From positions 119,558-183,557 of the forward strand of contig CBFIHE010000002.1 in the NCBI GenBank assembly GCA_965662345.1: a stretch of DNA of 64,000 nucleotides, written 5' to 3'. Shown piece by piece: positions 25,462 through 34,861 of the stretch (positions are counted from its first letter, which is position 1; the number at the start of each line of letters is the position of its first letter). Made by a program: the position numbers and the translations under genes. The notes under the pieces were generated by a model. It ran no database searches, had not been told where the DNA came from, and saw only the letters and a program-made list of their open reading frames with translations. This DNA comes from UBA6049 sp965662345. GTDB taxonomy: Bacteria; Bacteroidota; Bacteroidia; Flavobacteriales_G; Salibacteraceae.

Positions 25462-26040
25462 ATGTTCCTAGAAGATCCTGTAAATCATTCTGAAAAACGC
25501 GGATGGATTGAAATTATTTGCGGAAGCATGTTCTCTGGAAAAACCGAAGAGTTGATTCGGAGGTTAAAGCGTGCACAATTTGCGAAGCAAAAAACGGAAA
25601 TTTTCAAACCAATGGTTGATACTCGCTATGATGAAGAGGAGGTTGTATCTCATGACGCCAATAGAATTACCTCTACTCCTGTTCCATCTTCTGGCAATAT
25701 CACCCTCTTGGCAGATGATGTAGATGTGGTTGGAATAGATGAAGCTCAGTTTTTTGATATGGAACTTGTAAGCGTATGCACTGCACTTGCTAATAAAGGA
25801 GCTAGAGTAATTGTGGCTGGTTTGGATATGGATTTTCAAGGTAAACCGTTTGGTCCTATCCCTGCTCTAATGGCATCTGCAGAATATGTAACGAAGGTAC
25901 ATGCTGTTTGTGTAAGGTGCGGTAACTTGGCAAATCACTCCCATCGCACATCAGCTCAAAAAGGATTGGTAGTTTTGGGTGAGAAAGACCAATACGAACC
26001 GCTTTGTAGAAGCTGCTTCCATAAAGCAAACAGAACCTAA
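25462..26040 (+). CDS. tdk: Thymidine kinase
   Basis: Salvages thymidine to dTMP. 192 residues from ATG 25462 (MFLEDPVNHSEKRG). P-loop 'IICGSMFSGKTEELIRRLKRA', 'VVGIDEAQFFD' (catalytic Glu and base-binding region), 'VIVAGLDMDFQGKPFGPI' and a zinc site built from 'CVRCGN' and 'CRSC'. Length and motif order fit the type II (bacterial) family. It is followed 7 bases later by the MurF-Alr gene. Confidence 0.95.
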   Translation: MFLEDPVNHSEKRGWIEIICGSMFSGKTEELIRRLKRAQFAKQKTEIFKPMVDTRYDEEEVVSHDANRITSTPVPSSGNITLLADDVDVVGIDEAQFFDMELVSVCTALANKGARVIVAGLDMDFQGKPFGPIPALMASAEYVTKVHAVCVRCGNLANHSHRTSAQKGLVVLGEKDQYEPLCRSCFHKANRT

Positions 26041-26047
26041 TAAGAAC

Positions 26048-28519
26048 ATGCCAGCTCAGTATACCGTTAAAGAAATTGCATCTTGGATTGGTGAAGATTC
26101 TTCTTTGCATAATCCTAATTCAACTATTTCCACCCTTTCCATAGACAGTAGAAAACTCCTGAATAAAGATAACGTTCTCTTTTTTGCTATTAAAGGCATT
26201 AATCATGACGGGCATCAATACATTTCAGGTTTATTAGATGAAGGGGTTCGCAATTTTGTGGTGAGTGATATTTCCTACCTCAAAACCAAAGATGCAAATG
26301 TCATTTATGCTCCTAATGTGGTTAAAGCGCTACAGGCCTTGGCCACTAAACATAGAGAGTCCTTTGATTTTCCGCTACTGGCAATAACTGGGAGCAACGG
26401 AAAAACAATGATCAAAGAGTGGCTCTCTGAGCTACTCAAATCAGACTATAACGTAGTTAAAAGTCCGCGCTCCTACAATTCTCAAGTAGGTGTTCCACTT
26501 TCAGTTTGGCAAATTCAAAGCTCACATAATATGGGAGTGTTTGAAGCTGGAATATCTATGCCAGGTGAAATGAGTAAGTTAGAACGAATACTTCAACCAG
26601 ATTGGGGGCTATTCACAAATTTGGGTGAGGCTCACAGCGAGAACTTTACCAACAAATACAATAAGGCTCTTGAGAAAGCAGAACTATTCAAGAACTGCTC
26701 CCGTATTTTTTACCGCAAAGACCATCAACTCATTCATGAAGTAATTTCACATGTTTATCCCAATACAGAAACCGTAACATGGGGAGAAGGAGCAGAAAAC
26801 ACGCTGCAAGTTTCACTAGGTAAGTCTTATCAAGACACCAAAATTTCAGGAGTATATAAAGGCAAAAATCTAGAGCTATCGGTTCCTTTTATGGATAAGG
26901 GATCTTTGGAAAATATTTGTCACTGTTGGCTTATTTGTCTGGAGCTCGGAATGAGCTCCACCGAAATAAAGGAGCGCATAGAGCAATTATCTCCCATCGC
27001 TATGCGACTGGAAGTTAAACGCGCTCTCAACGGCTCAATGCTTGTGAATGATGTGTATAATGCAGATTTAGGTTCGCTTGAAATTGCTCTTGAGGTTTTA
27101 AATAGACAAACAGACTACTCAGACCGCGTGCTAATTCTTTCTGATATTCTCCAAAGCGGACTAACAGCTGAGCAATTGTGTGAAAGACTGAATTCTTTGA
27201 TTCAACGCTTCAATATTCAGAAGTTCATGGGAATTGGTCCAGTAATGCAAAAGATGCATGCCTTTTTGGAAGCAGAGTCGGTGAATACTTTTCCAGATAC
27301 CGAATCATTTTTACGTTCTTTTCATAGATTACATTTTGAGAAATGTGCCATTTTGGTCAAGGGTGCGCGGCCGTTTAGATTAGAAAGAGTTTGCCAGCGG
27401 ATTGAGGAGCGTGTACACGAGACTCGTATGGAAATAAACCTCAATGCTGTGGTGAATAACCTCAACCACTTCCGTAAAACATTGGATCCAGACACCAAGC
27501 TTATGGCAATGGTAAAGGCTTCTTCATACGGTAGCGGAAGCATTCAGATAGCCAAGCTATTAGCCTTCCATAGGGTAGATTATTTATCGGTAGCATATGC
27601 TGATGAAGGAATTGAACTAAGATATGCAGGTGTTACTTTGCCTATTATGGTCATGAGTCCTGAAATGAAAGGCTTTGACCAGATGGTGCACAATAGATTG
27701 GAACCTGAAATCTATAACTTCAAAATGCTTGAGGCATTTAGAAGAAACCTGAATGACACTGAGCCAGAACTATTGCCATTCCCCGTTCATATTATGTTAG
27801 ATACAGGTATGAAGAGACTTGGTTTTGAAGAGCATGAAATTGAAGCCCTTGCCTATGAATTAAAGGCAACACCTGGAATACGCGTTGCTTCAATACTTTC
27901 TCATTTGGTAGGCGCAGATGATGAAATTCACGATTCATTTACCCAAAGACAAATCCAGCGTTTTAATGAAATGTATGCTAAGCTCAGCGAAATACTTGAG
28001 TACAAACCACTAAAACACATTCTTAATTCAGCAGGAATTTCTAGGCATCCAGAATCACAATTTGATATGGTGCGCCTTGGTATTGGGTTGTACGGAGTTG
28101 GTAGAACCAAGGAGGATCATAGAAAGCTAGAACCCGTGATCTCTTTAAAAAGTGAAATTATTCAGATAAAAGAGGTGGAAGCTGGAGAAAGTGTTGGCTA
28201 TGGAAGGCAAGAAATTGCTGCAAAAAACATGACCACGGCCACCGTTTCGCTAGGCTACGCTGATGGCTTGGCGCGCAGACTTGGAAACAGAAGGAGCTAT
28301 CTTCTTGTAAATGGAAATCAAGCCCCTATTGTAGGAAACATATGCATGGATATGTGTATGATAGATATATCGAATATTGAGGCTCAAGTAGGAACTGAGG
28401 TTGAAATATTTGGTGTTCACAGATCACTAACCGACTTTTCAGAAGAATTAGACACCATTCCTTATGAAGTACTTACCTCTGTTCCTCCGCGCGTTAAACG
28501 CATTTATTTCCAGGAATAA
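26048..28519 (+). CDS. murF: Bifunctional MurF ligase / alanine racemase
   Basis: Fusion of UDP-MurNAc-tripeptide:D-Ala-D-Ala ligase and alanine racemase, so one chain makes and uses D-Ala. About 823 residues from ATG 26048; an upstream in-frame ATG at 25979 lies inside tdk. The MurF half (about 1-450) has 'LAITGSNGKTMIKEWL' (P-loop), 'EAGISMPGEM' and 'NDVYNADLGSLEIALEVL'. The racemase half (about 460-823) has the PLP Lys in 'AMVKASSYGSGS', 'HIMLDTGMKRLGF', 'GYADGLARRLGN' and 'GNICMDMCMID'. The fusion is typical of Bacteroidota. Confidence 0.95.
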   Translation: MPAQYTVKEIASWIGEDSSLHNPNSTISTLSIDSRKLLNKDNVLFFAIKGINHDGHQYISGLLDEGVRNFVVSDISYLKTKDANVIYAPNVVKALQALATKHRESFDFPLLAITGSNGKTMIKEWLSELLKSDYNVVKSPRSYNSQVGVPLSVWQIQSSHNMGVFEAGISMPGEMSKLERILQPDWGLFTNLGEAHSENFTNKYNKALEKAELFKNCSRIFYRKDHQLIHEVISHVYPNTETVTWGEGAENTLQVSLGKSYQDTKISGVYKGKNLELSVPFMDKGSLENICHCWLICLELGMSSTEIKERIEQLSPIAMRLEVKRALNGSMLVNDVYNADLGSLEIALEVLNRQTDYSDRVLILSDILQSGLTAEQLCERLNSLIQRFNIQKFMGIGPVMQKMHAFLEAESVNTFPDTESFLRSFHRLHFEKCAILVKGARPFRLERVCQRIEERVHETRMEINLNAVVNNLNHFRKTLDPDTKLMAMVKASSYGSGSIQIAKLLAFHRVDYLSVAYADEGIELRYAGVTLPIMVMSPEMKGFDQMVHNRLEPEIYNFKMLEAFRRNLNDTEPELLPFPVHIMLDTGMKRLGFEEHEIEALAYELKATPGIRVASILSHLVGADDEIHDSFTQRQIQRFNEMYAKLSEILEYKPLKHILNSAGISRHPESQFDMVRLGIGLYGVGRTKEDHRKLEPVISLKSEIIQIKEVEAGESVGYGRQEIAAKNMTTATVSLGYADGLARRLGNRRSYLLVNGNQAPIVGNICMDMCMIDISNIEAQVGTEVEIFGVHRSLTDFSEELDTIPYEVLTSVPPRVKRIYFQE

Positions 28520-29271
28520 TGGTCTCTATTTCTGTTGTCATTATCACCTTTAACGAGGAAAAAAACATTGAACGTTGCATTCAATCTGTACAAGGCATAG
28601 CAGATGACATTGTAGTACTAGATTCTTTTTCTACAGATTCTACGCGCAAACTAGCAGAAAAGGCTGGTGCTCGGGTTTTTGAACATGCATTTGACGGACA
28701 CATTGAACAGAAGAACAGAGCAATTACCTATGCTAAATATCCTTTTGTTCTATCCCTGGATGCAGATGAGGCATTGAGTCCAGAGCTTAGTGAAGCTATA
28801 AAGCAAGTAAAAGAAACTCCCCATGCAGACGGTTACACTTTTAATCGTTTAACGAATTATTGTGGCTCGTGGATTAAGCATGGGAACTGGTATCCTGATA
28901 TAAAGCTTCGCCTTTGGGATAGCTCAAAAGGAGCTTGGGGCGGAATTAATCCGCATGATAAATTTATCATGACAGAAGGAAGTAAAATTGAACACATCAA
29001 AGGAGACTTGCTTCATTACAGCTTTTACACTTTTGAGCAACACTTGACTCAAATTCACAAGTTCACAGATATCTCATCAAAAGCAGCTATTGACAAGGGA
29101 AAAAGAAGCACCCTAATCAATCTAGCCCTCAATCCTTTTGCCAAGTTTATTGGTGGATACATTGTTAAAAAGGGGTTTTTAGATGGTAAAGCGGGTTTTA
29201 AAATCGCATGGTACTCTGCCTACGCCACTTATTTGAAATATTCTAAAATGCTCAAACTTCAAAGAACATGA
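28519..29271 (+). CDS. Family 2 glycosyltransferase (LPS core type)
   Basis: 250 residues. GT-A features: 'VVIITFNEEKNIERCIQSV', 'IVVLDSFSTDSTRKLAE', the DxD-like 'LSLDADEALSPEL' and 'RLWDSSKGAWGGINPHDKF'. It resembles WaaE/KdtX-like transferases that decorate lipopolysaccharide core. It overlaps the MurF-Alr stop by one base and the next transferase by four (ATGA), so the three are one unit. Donor and acceptor unknown. Confidence 0.87.
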   Translation: MVSISVVIITFNEEKNIERCIQSVQGIADDIVVLDSFSTDSTRKLAEKAGARVFEHAFDGHIEQKNRAITYAKYPFVLSLDADEALSPELSEAIKQVKETPHADGYTFNRLTNYCGSWIKHGNWYPDIKLRLWDSSKGAWGGINPHDKFIMTEGSKIEHIKGDLLHYSFYTFEQHLTQIHKFTDISSKAAIDKGKRSTLINLALNPFAKFIGGYIVKKGFLDGKAGFKIAWYSAYATYLKYSKMLKLQRT

Positions 29272-30365
29272 GCTTGCGTATTCTTCATGTATCCACACCA
29301 ACCTCATGGCGAGGAGGCGAGCAGCAGATGGGTTATCTATTGCTTGAGCAACAGAAACAAGGCTTAGTACCTAGTGTGTTTTGTAGCAAGGGAAGCGCGG
29401 TTGAAGCCTTTTGTAAAAAATATAAAATTCAGTATCGGTCACAAAAAGAAATATTTGCTGTAAACCCAATTTTCGCCAAAGGACTTGCCTCCTTCTGCAT
29501 GGAGCAGAAAGCGCAACTGATTCATGTACACGATAGTCACGCCCATTCTTTTGCGGTCATGGCGCATGCTTTTTTCAATGCACAACCTCCAATAGTAGTG
29601 AGTAGACGGGTAGATTTTCCCATTTCTAAATCTGCCTTATCCTTATACAAGTACAACCACCCTGCGGTTAAGCGAATTCTTTGTGTTTCCAATACCATAG
29701 AGAACATAATGCGTGCCGATGTAGCTAGACCAGAACGATTGGCAACGGTATATTCTGGTATTGATACATCAAGATTTATTCAATCAGCAAAAACTAGTTT
29801 CTTAAGAGATGAGTTTGAGGTTAAAGCCAATTTTCTCATTGGCAACGTAGCGGCTTTAGCTCCACACAAGGATTACTTCACCTTCATATCCACCGCTGAG
29901 TCACTTCTCAATAAAGGAGTAGACGCTCAATTCTTTATTGTAGGTGATGGTCCTTTAAGAGAAGAAATTCAAAATAGAGTTTCACAATCTGCACATAAAG
30001 ATCGCTTTATACTTACTGGTTTTCGAAAAGACATTCCACAGGTATTACCCTGCTTAGACTTATTTTTAATCACTTCTGAAACTGAAGGCTTAGGTACATC
30101 TATTCTAGACGCATTTGCTTGTGGTGTACCTGTTGTAGCCACTGCAGCTGGTGGCATTCCAGAAATTGTACAACATGAAAAAACCGGTTTAACAGCTGAT
30201 GTTAAAGACGTTGAAGGTTTAGCATCACAGGTGCTTCGGGTTATTGGGAACAAGGAGTTAAGAGATCAATTCGTTGTGAATGCAAAAAACCTACTCAATG
30301 AGTTCTCTACAGAAACAGTAGCTGTAAGAACTTTAGAGCACTACAAATCTGTACTTTCTTCGTAG
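29268..30365 (+). CDS. Family 4 glycosyltransferase
   Basis: 365 residues, GT-B fold. The N-terminal part opens with 'LRILHVSTPTSWRGGEQQMGYLL'; the C-terminal donor-binding part shows 'IGNVAALAPHKDYFTFI', 'DAQFFIVGDGPLREEIQ', 'FILTGFRKDIPQVL' and 'SETEGLGTSILDAFACGVPVVATAAGGIPEIV' (E-x7-E nucleotide-sugar motif). Probably acts with the preceding transferase on lipopolysaccharide or another surface glycan. It ends in a 25-base tail-to-tail overlap with the O-antigen ligase-like gene. Confidence 0.88.
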   Translation: MSLRILHVSTPTSWRGGEQQMGYLLLEQQKQGLVPSVFCSKGSAVEAFCKKYKIQYRSQKEIFAVNPIFAKGLASFCMEQKAQLIHVHDSHAHSFAVMAHAFFNAQPPIVVSRRVDFPISKSALSLYKYNHPAVKRILCVSNTIENIMRADVARPERLATVYSGIDTSRFIQSAKTSFLRDEFEVKANFLIGNVAALAPHKDYFTFISTAESLLNKGVDAQFFIVGDGPLREEIQNRVSQSAHKDRFILTGFRKDIPQVLPCLDLFLITSETEGLGTSILDAFACGVPVVATAAGGIPEIVQHEKTGLTADVKDVEGLASQVLRVIGNKELRDQFVVNAKNLLNEFSTETVAVRTLEHYKSVLSS

Positions 30366-31912
30366 CCCATACCACGATTTAAAATCCAAAAAAAGAAAAA
30401 GGCGAAAAAGGTAGCCCCTACTTGAGTTTCAAGCATGTCTTCGTTTACCATTCCCATTACGGCTATAATCCAGAACAACGAAAAGATAGCGGTGTGCGCC
30501 CTTCGTTTTGCAAAGATAAACGGTGCTAAAAGCATTAATATTAACAAGCCTATTCCCATGATACCAAGTGAGAGCCAAGCTGTTAAAAATTGATTGTGTG
30601 CCCGTAAGCGATATTGCTCTTCCAAGTTGTTTAATTCCTCATATTTAGCATCAAATGCATTTACAACATCACCCGTTCCCACACCAAACCACGGCTGATC
30701 TTTAATGATTTCCACAGCTGTTTGCCAATAAACAAAGCGCTGAGTGAGAGAACCACCCGATGCACCTAAACCATTGTGGAAACGATCTATCTCCCATATG
30801 GTATTATAAATCCTTTGCCACAGCGGATTCTTCTCAGTAAACAAGTAATTGGGTATACCAGATTCTATAGCCATTATGTCTGCATCCGTTAACTTGCTAA
30901 TGCCAACGCTATCTTTTCGCAAACCTTTGGAGGTTACGTATCGCTGAGCAGTCTCAAGCAGAGGAGTTCCTGAGCCATCCTCGAAGTAAAACGGCATGTT
31001 ACTTCTCTTACTCCACTCTCTTTGAAATTCTTTATCAGCTAAATAATATTTAACAAAGTAGCCATTATCTCTAGTTGGATTCCATTTTTCAAAACGATAC
31101 TTCTCTCCGTTTACAGTCGTTTTATCTGCTTGTGTGTAATGCACATCCCTCACCGTATAAAAGTCTACAGCAATGCTTAGTCCGTAAACCATAAATGCCA
31201 CAACAGCTAATGCCATACCTAGTGTTGACCATTTAGTTGTTTTAGTGGCATCAGGTGATTTTAATGTTCTAAACATCCAATAAAATACTGCTGGGATTAA
31301 AGTCACTAATCCAGAAAGCGCACTAAGGGTGAACAAAAAGCCCAAATAAATTAGCCCTAAAGAAGAAAACACTATCCAAGCCATGGAATGAATTCTGTGC
31401 TTACTGGCAAAATAAAGCGAAACAAAAAAGGCCAGAATGATCATTAGGCTTAGCCTAATGTGGGAAATAAAAGGAGACCAATCTCTCTTATCATCTAGCT
31501 CATAATAAACCCCGTAACTCACAGAAATGATAGCCGCCACAAATGCTGCAGCCAAGAAGAACCACCAAACAATGCGTACTTCGCGTCTCTCTAACTTGCA
31601 AGCACTTCCTAGAACTAACGGTAAAGCCAACAAGGGTAGCTTTATTCGAATGTCTTTGAGTGCATAACTAAAGTCTTCTGTCCATAAAAGACCAACCACA
31701 TGCAGTAAGAAGAAAGCAAGCACCCACAAGCTGACTGGTTTTCTCAATAGCTCTCTCAGCCTATCAAGCAGACCTGGTTCAATAAGATAAAGTACAGATA
31801 GAGCAATTACACCAATACTAATAACTGGCATAGAGAAAAACAGGCCTACTACTAAGCCAGCAGAGAAGACGACATAGGCCCAATAGAACCAAGCTGAGGG
31901 AATAAATTTCAA
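30341..31912 (-). CDS. O-antigen ligase-like (Wzy/WaaL) membrane protein
   Basis: 523 residues with roughly ten to twelve transmembrane helices and a large extracytoplasmic loop of about 170 residues (around 225-395) before 'QTAVEIIKDQPWFGVGTGDVVNAF' and 'RAHNQFLTAWLSLGIMGIG', the signature region of the O-antigen ligase family. It could be a ligase or a polymerase; sequence alone does not decide. It lies 4 bases after the CTP protease gene and converges with two glycosyltransferases, consistent with surface glycan work. Confidence 0.8.
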   Translation of the reverse strand: MKFIPSAWFYWAYVVFSAGLVVGLFFSMPVISIGVIALSVLYLIEPGLLDRLRELLRKPVSLWVLAFFLLHVVGLLWTEDFSYALKDIRIKLPLLALPLVLGSACKLERREVRIVWWFFLAAAFVAAIISVSYGVYYELDDKRDWSPFISHIRLSLMIILAFFVSLYFASKHRIHSMAWIVFSSLGLIYLGFLFTLSALSGLVTLIPAVFYWMFRTLKSPDATKTTKWSTLGMALAVVAFMVYGLSIAVDFYTVRDVHYTQADKTTVNGEKYRFEKWNPTRDNGYFVKYYLADKEFQREWSKRSNMPFYFEDGSGTPLLETAQRYVTSKGLRKDSVGISKLTDADIMAIESGIPNYLFTEKNPLWQRIYNTIWEIDRFHNGLGASGGSLTQRFVYWQTAVEIIKDQPWFGVGTGDVVNAFDAKYEELNNLEEQYRLRAHNQFLTAWLSLGIMGIGLLILMLLAPFIFAKRRAHTAIFSLFWIIAVMGMVNEDMLETQVGATFFAFFFFWILNRGMGYEESTDL

Positions 31913-31916
31913 GCGG

Positions 31917-33608
31917 CTAGTTTTGATCTTCGTCTAGCACTATTTCACCAGCAAGTACCCCATTGTATGTAGAGCTACTCTTCAGAATTTCTATTCCTGC
32001 ATTAAGGTCGCGGTCATCTGCCAGCGTATTTCGTATTCTACCTTCTTGGTAATAATATCTTGATACAATTTCGTTTTCAAGCAATACCAAAATCTGATCT
32101 TTGTAAGTCTCTACATCAGCCTCTTTGCTGTTGTGCATGGCTTTCTCGAGTGCTTTAAACTCATCTGCAATGGCCTCTGCATACTTCTCATCTTCTGTTG
32201 CTTCTTCTAACTTCTTCAACATGCGCTCTGCACGAGTGGTATACTCATACTCTTGCTTGCTTAACCAAGACTTAAACTCACTGTATTCGTCTTTTGTAAG
32301 CTTGAAGTCTTCAGGCTTTGCAATAGTTTCATGATTTCTAGCGTACTCAGTGGCGTAGTCAAAAATCAAACTTTTTCGCATTAGGGTTGCGGTAATTAAT
32401 CCAACCTCTTCATCTTCCACATGCTTATCTGGCTCAATACCAGCACCGTCTAATACTTTTCTACCGTTCTTGGTCTTGTACTCTGTACGCAATGAGTCAG
32501 GAATTTCTTCTGCTCTGCCTTCTTCATTTTTGTGACTGTAATCCAACCTTTGTATACACCTTCCACTTGGTGTATAGTACTTTGCCACAGTTACTTTCAA
32601 TTTAGAATTGTAAGATAAATTCCGTGTTTGTTGCACTAGTCCTTTTCCGAACGAGTTCTCCCCCACTACTACAGCTCTATCTAAGTCTTGCAGTGTACCA
32701 GCAACAATTTCAGATGCTGATGCAGAACCACGATCAATGAGTACAACCAATGGAATGTCTAGATCTAATGGAGCATTCATAGTTCTATGGCTCTTATCCC
32801 AATCCTTCACCTTCCCTTTCGTGAATACTACCTCTTGACCTTTGGGTACAAATAAATTCACAATGTTAACCGCTTCACGTAGTAGTCCACCTCCATTTCC
32901 ACGCAAGTCAAGAACCAGTGAATTAATGCTATTCTCTGTTTTTAGTGCGTTGAATGCCTCTTTAACCTCTTTACTAGCTGTTTCAGTGAATCCTGTGAGC
33001 TTAATATAACCAACTCCTGGAGCAACCTCTCCGTAGAATGGCACATCATTAATCTTAACCTTTTCTCGGGTTACCTCTATATCTAGAGGGTTTTCAACTC
33101 CTGGCCTTTCAACCGTAAGCACTAGAGTAGTATTTGGTTGACCACGCAAGATTTGACTCATTTCTGATGAATTCTTACCCTTGGCGTCTTTACCATCAAC
33201 CTTGAGAATTTTGTCTCCGGCAAGAACTCCTGCTTTCTGGGCAGGCATATTCTCATACGGCTCAGAGATTACAACATGTTCACCACGCTTTCGAATCAAC
33301 GCCCCAATACCACCGTACTGGCCTGTTGTCATAAACCTAAAATCTTCAATATCACTTTCAGGATAGTAAACCGTGTAGGGATCTAATGATTTCAACATGG
33401 CATCTATTCCTGTTTTCATCAGTTCACCAGGCTTGGTGTCGTCTACATAGTACACATTTAACTCCTTATACAGGGTTGCAAAGATGTCTAGGTTCTTACT
33501 GATATCGAAGTAATCTTCAGATGTTGCCGTAAATCGCAATGCCGATGCTGCTATAAGCAGAACACCTGCGACAATTGAAATACGTTTGTAAAGCTTGAGT
33601 CGTTGCAT
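31917..33608 (-). CDS. S41 C-terminal processing peptidase with PDZ domain
   Basis: 563 residues. One N-terminal membrane/signal segment ('ISIVAGVLLIAASALRF'), then a PDZ domain near residues 90-175 ('GIGALIRKRGEHVVISEPYENMPAQKAGVLAGDKIL') and the S41 catalytic core: 'YIKLTGF', 'LVLDLRGNGGGLL', the Ser cluster 'RGSASASEIVAGTLQDL' near residue 295 and the Lys of 'NSFGKGLVQ' near 321. The C-terminal 200 residues are helical and charged. Probable periplasmic protease. It follows rnpA by 14 bases. Confidence 0.92.
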   Translation of the reverse strand: MQRLKLYKRISIVAGVLLIAASALRFTATSEDYFDISKNLDIFATLYKELNVYYVDDTKPGELMKTGIDAMLKSLDPYTVYYPESDIEDFRFMTTGQYGGIGALIRKRGEHVVISEPYENMPAQKAGVLAGDKILKVDGKDAKGKNSSEMSQILRGQPNTTLVLTVERPGVENPLDIEVTREKVKINDVPFYGEVAPGVGYIKLTGFTETASKEVKEAFNALKTENSINSLVLDLRGNGGGLLREAVNIVNLFVPKGQEVVFTKGKVKDWDKSHRTMNAPLDLDIPLVVLIDRGSASASEIVAGTLQDLDRAVVVGENSFGKGLVQQTRNLSYNSKLKVTVAKYYTPSGRCIQRLDYSHKNEEGRAEEIPDSLRTEYKTKNGRKVLDGAGIEPDKHVEDEEVGLITATLMRKSLIFDYATEYARNHETIAKPEDFKLTKDEYSEFKSWLSKQEYEYTTRAERMLKKLEEATEDEKYAEAIADEFKALEKAMHNSKEADVETYKDQILVLLENEIVSRYYYQEGRIRNTLADDRDLNAGIEILKSSSTYNGVLAGEIVLDEDQN

Positions 33609-33622
33609 AGTCTTGTTTTTGG

Positions 33623-34006
33623 CTAAAAATCGGTATGAATCTCCGTTCGAAAACGATGTAAAAGTAGGATTATTTTATCCTGTACTTCTTCGAAGTTAGG
33701 CACTTCCCTTCCTGTAAACAGAAATGCTATATGAAAGGTTTTTCCTGATGAATGAGCGGTATCCAGCAGTACTTTTTTATTCAGGCGGTAAGCCTCTCGC
33801 ATTAACCGCTTAATTCTATTTCTGTCTATCGCTTTTTTAAAATTGCGTTTAGGTGCTGAGAAAAAAACTTTCACTTCTGGTTCAGAAGTAGAAAAGTGAC
33901 TGTATACTACCCTAACAGGACGCTTAGCAAAGGAACTTCCGTCTTTCATTAAGGCACTTATCTCATCTCGTTTTGAGAGAATTTCGCTTTTTGGTAAGGT
34001 ATTCAT
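33623..34006 (-). CDS. rnpA: Ribonuclease P protein component
   Basis: Protein subunit of RNase P for tRNA 5' maturation. 127 residues. Family signature 'FSAPKRNFKKAIDRNRIKRLMREAYRLNK' (RNR box near residue 60-75), preceded by 'ILSKRDEISALMKDGSSF'. rpmH does not precede it here; hemD does, with an intrinsic terminator in between. It is followed by the CTP protease. Confidence 0.95.
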   Translation of the reverse strand: MNTLPKSEILSKRDEISALMKDGSSFAKRPVRVVYSHFSTSEPEVKVFFSAPKRNFKKAIDRNRIKRLMREAYRLNKKVLLDTAHSSGKTFHIAFLFTGREVPNFEEVQDKIILLLHRFRTEIHTDF

Positions 34007-34014
34007 CTAAGCAC

Positions 34015-34047
34015 AAAAAAGGGGAAAATCTTATCGATATCTCCCCT
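34015..34047 (-). terminator. Intrinsic terminator after hemD
   Basis: Minus strand AGGGGA pairs with TCCCCT across an AT-rich loop, followed by six T and GTGCTTA. It lies 26 bases after the hemD stop and directly upstream of rnpA. Confidence 0.7.
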
Positions 34048-34072
34048 CTTCACTATTTGTTTTAGAAAGTGT

Positions 34073-34819
34073 CTATTTCTTATTCACCTCTTTCACATAA
34101 TTCTCAATGGCCATAGTCATGGAAGGCGCATTTTGTGTTGGAGCTTGAATGTCTACGCGGAACCCAGCTTCTTCAACCGCTTTCATGGTTGTAGGACCAA
34201 AGGCTGCAATTCGAGTTTTGTTTTGTTTAAAGTCTGGGAAGTTTTTGAGCAAAGACTCAATACCTGCTGGACTAAAGAAAACTAGCATATCGTAATATAC
34301 GTCTTCTAAATCGCTCAAATCTGAGCATACCGTATGGTACAAAATGGCTCTAGAGTAGTGGAAACCATGTTTATCCATTAACTCAGGAATCTCTTTCTTC
34401 AAGATATCTGAACTGGGAAGCAAAAAGCGCTCTTGTTTATGCTTCTTCATGATCTCAAGTAAATCTGTAAAGCGTTGCTTACCGTGAAAAATCTTACGCT
34501 TACGGTACACCATATATTTCTGCAGATAATATGCCGTAGACTCTGAAATACAGAAGTACTTCATATTTTCTGGTACGGTTACACGCATCTCCTCTGCCAT
34601 ACTAAAGAAGTGATCTACAGCGTTACGAGAGGTGAAGATCACTGCACTGTGCTCTAGGATTGAGATGCGCTGCTTTCTAAACTCTTGAACGGTAATACCT
34701 TCTACATGAATAAAAGGTCTGAAGTCAATCTTTAACTTGTACTTCTTGGCTAAATCAAAATACGGTGAACGTTCACTGTCTGGTTTTGGCTGGGATACCA
34801 AGATGCTCTTTACCTTCAA
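34073..34819 (-). CDS. hemD: Uroporphyrinogen-III synthase
   Basis: Closes and inverts ring D of hydroxymethylbilane in heme synthesis. 248 residues. The start is TTG at 34819 (MKVKSILVSQPKP): no in-frame ATG or GTG lies between it and the stop of the previous gene. The N-terminal 'VSQPKPDSERSPYFDLAKKY' and the C-terminal 'YYDMLVFFSPAGIESLL' and 'IAAFGPTTMKAVEEAGF' fit the Bacteroidota form. It follows DUF4271. Confidence 0.88.
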   Translation of the reverse strand: MKVKSILVSQPKPDSERSPYFDLAKKYKLKIDFRPFIHVEGITVQEFRKQRISILEHSAVIFTSRNAVDHFFSMAEEMRVTVPENMKYFCISESTAYYLQKYMVYRKRKIFHGKQRFTDLLEIMKKHKQERFLLPSSDILKKEIPELMDKHGFHYSRAILYHTVCSDLSDLEDVYYDMLVFFSPAGIESLLKNFPDFKQNKTRIAAFGPTTMKAVEEAGFRVDIQAPTQNAPSMTMAIENYVKEVNKK

Positions 34820-34861
34820 ATCTTGTTTTTTTAGTATGCACCCTTGTTTATTGATTACGTG

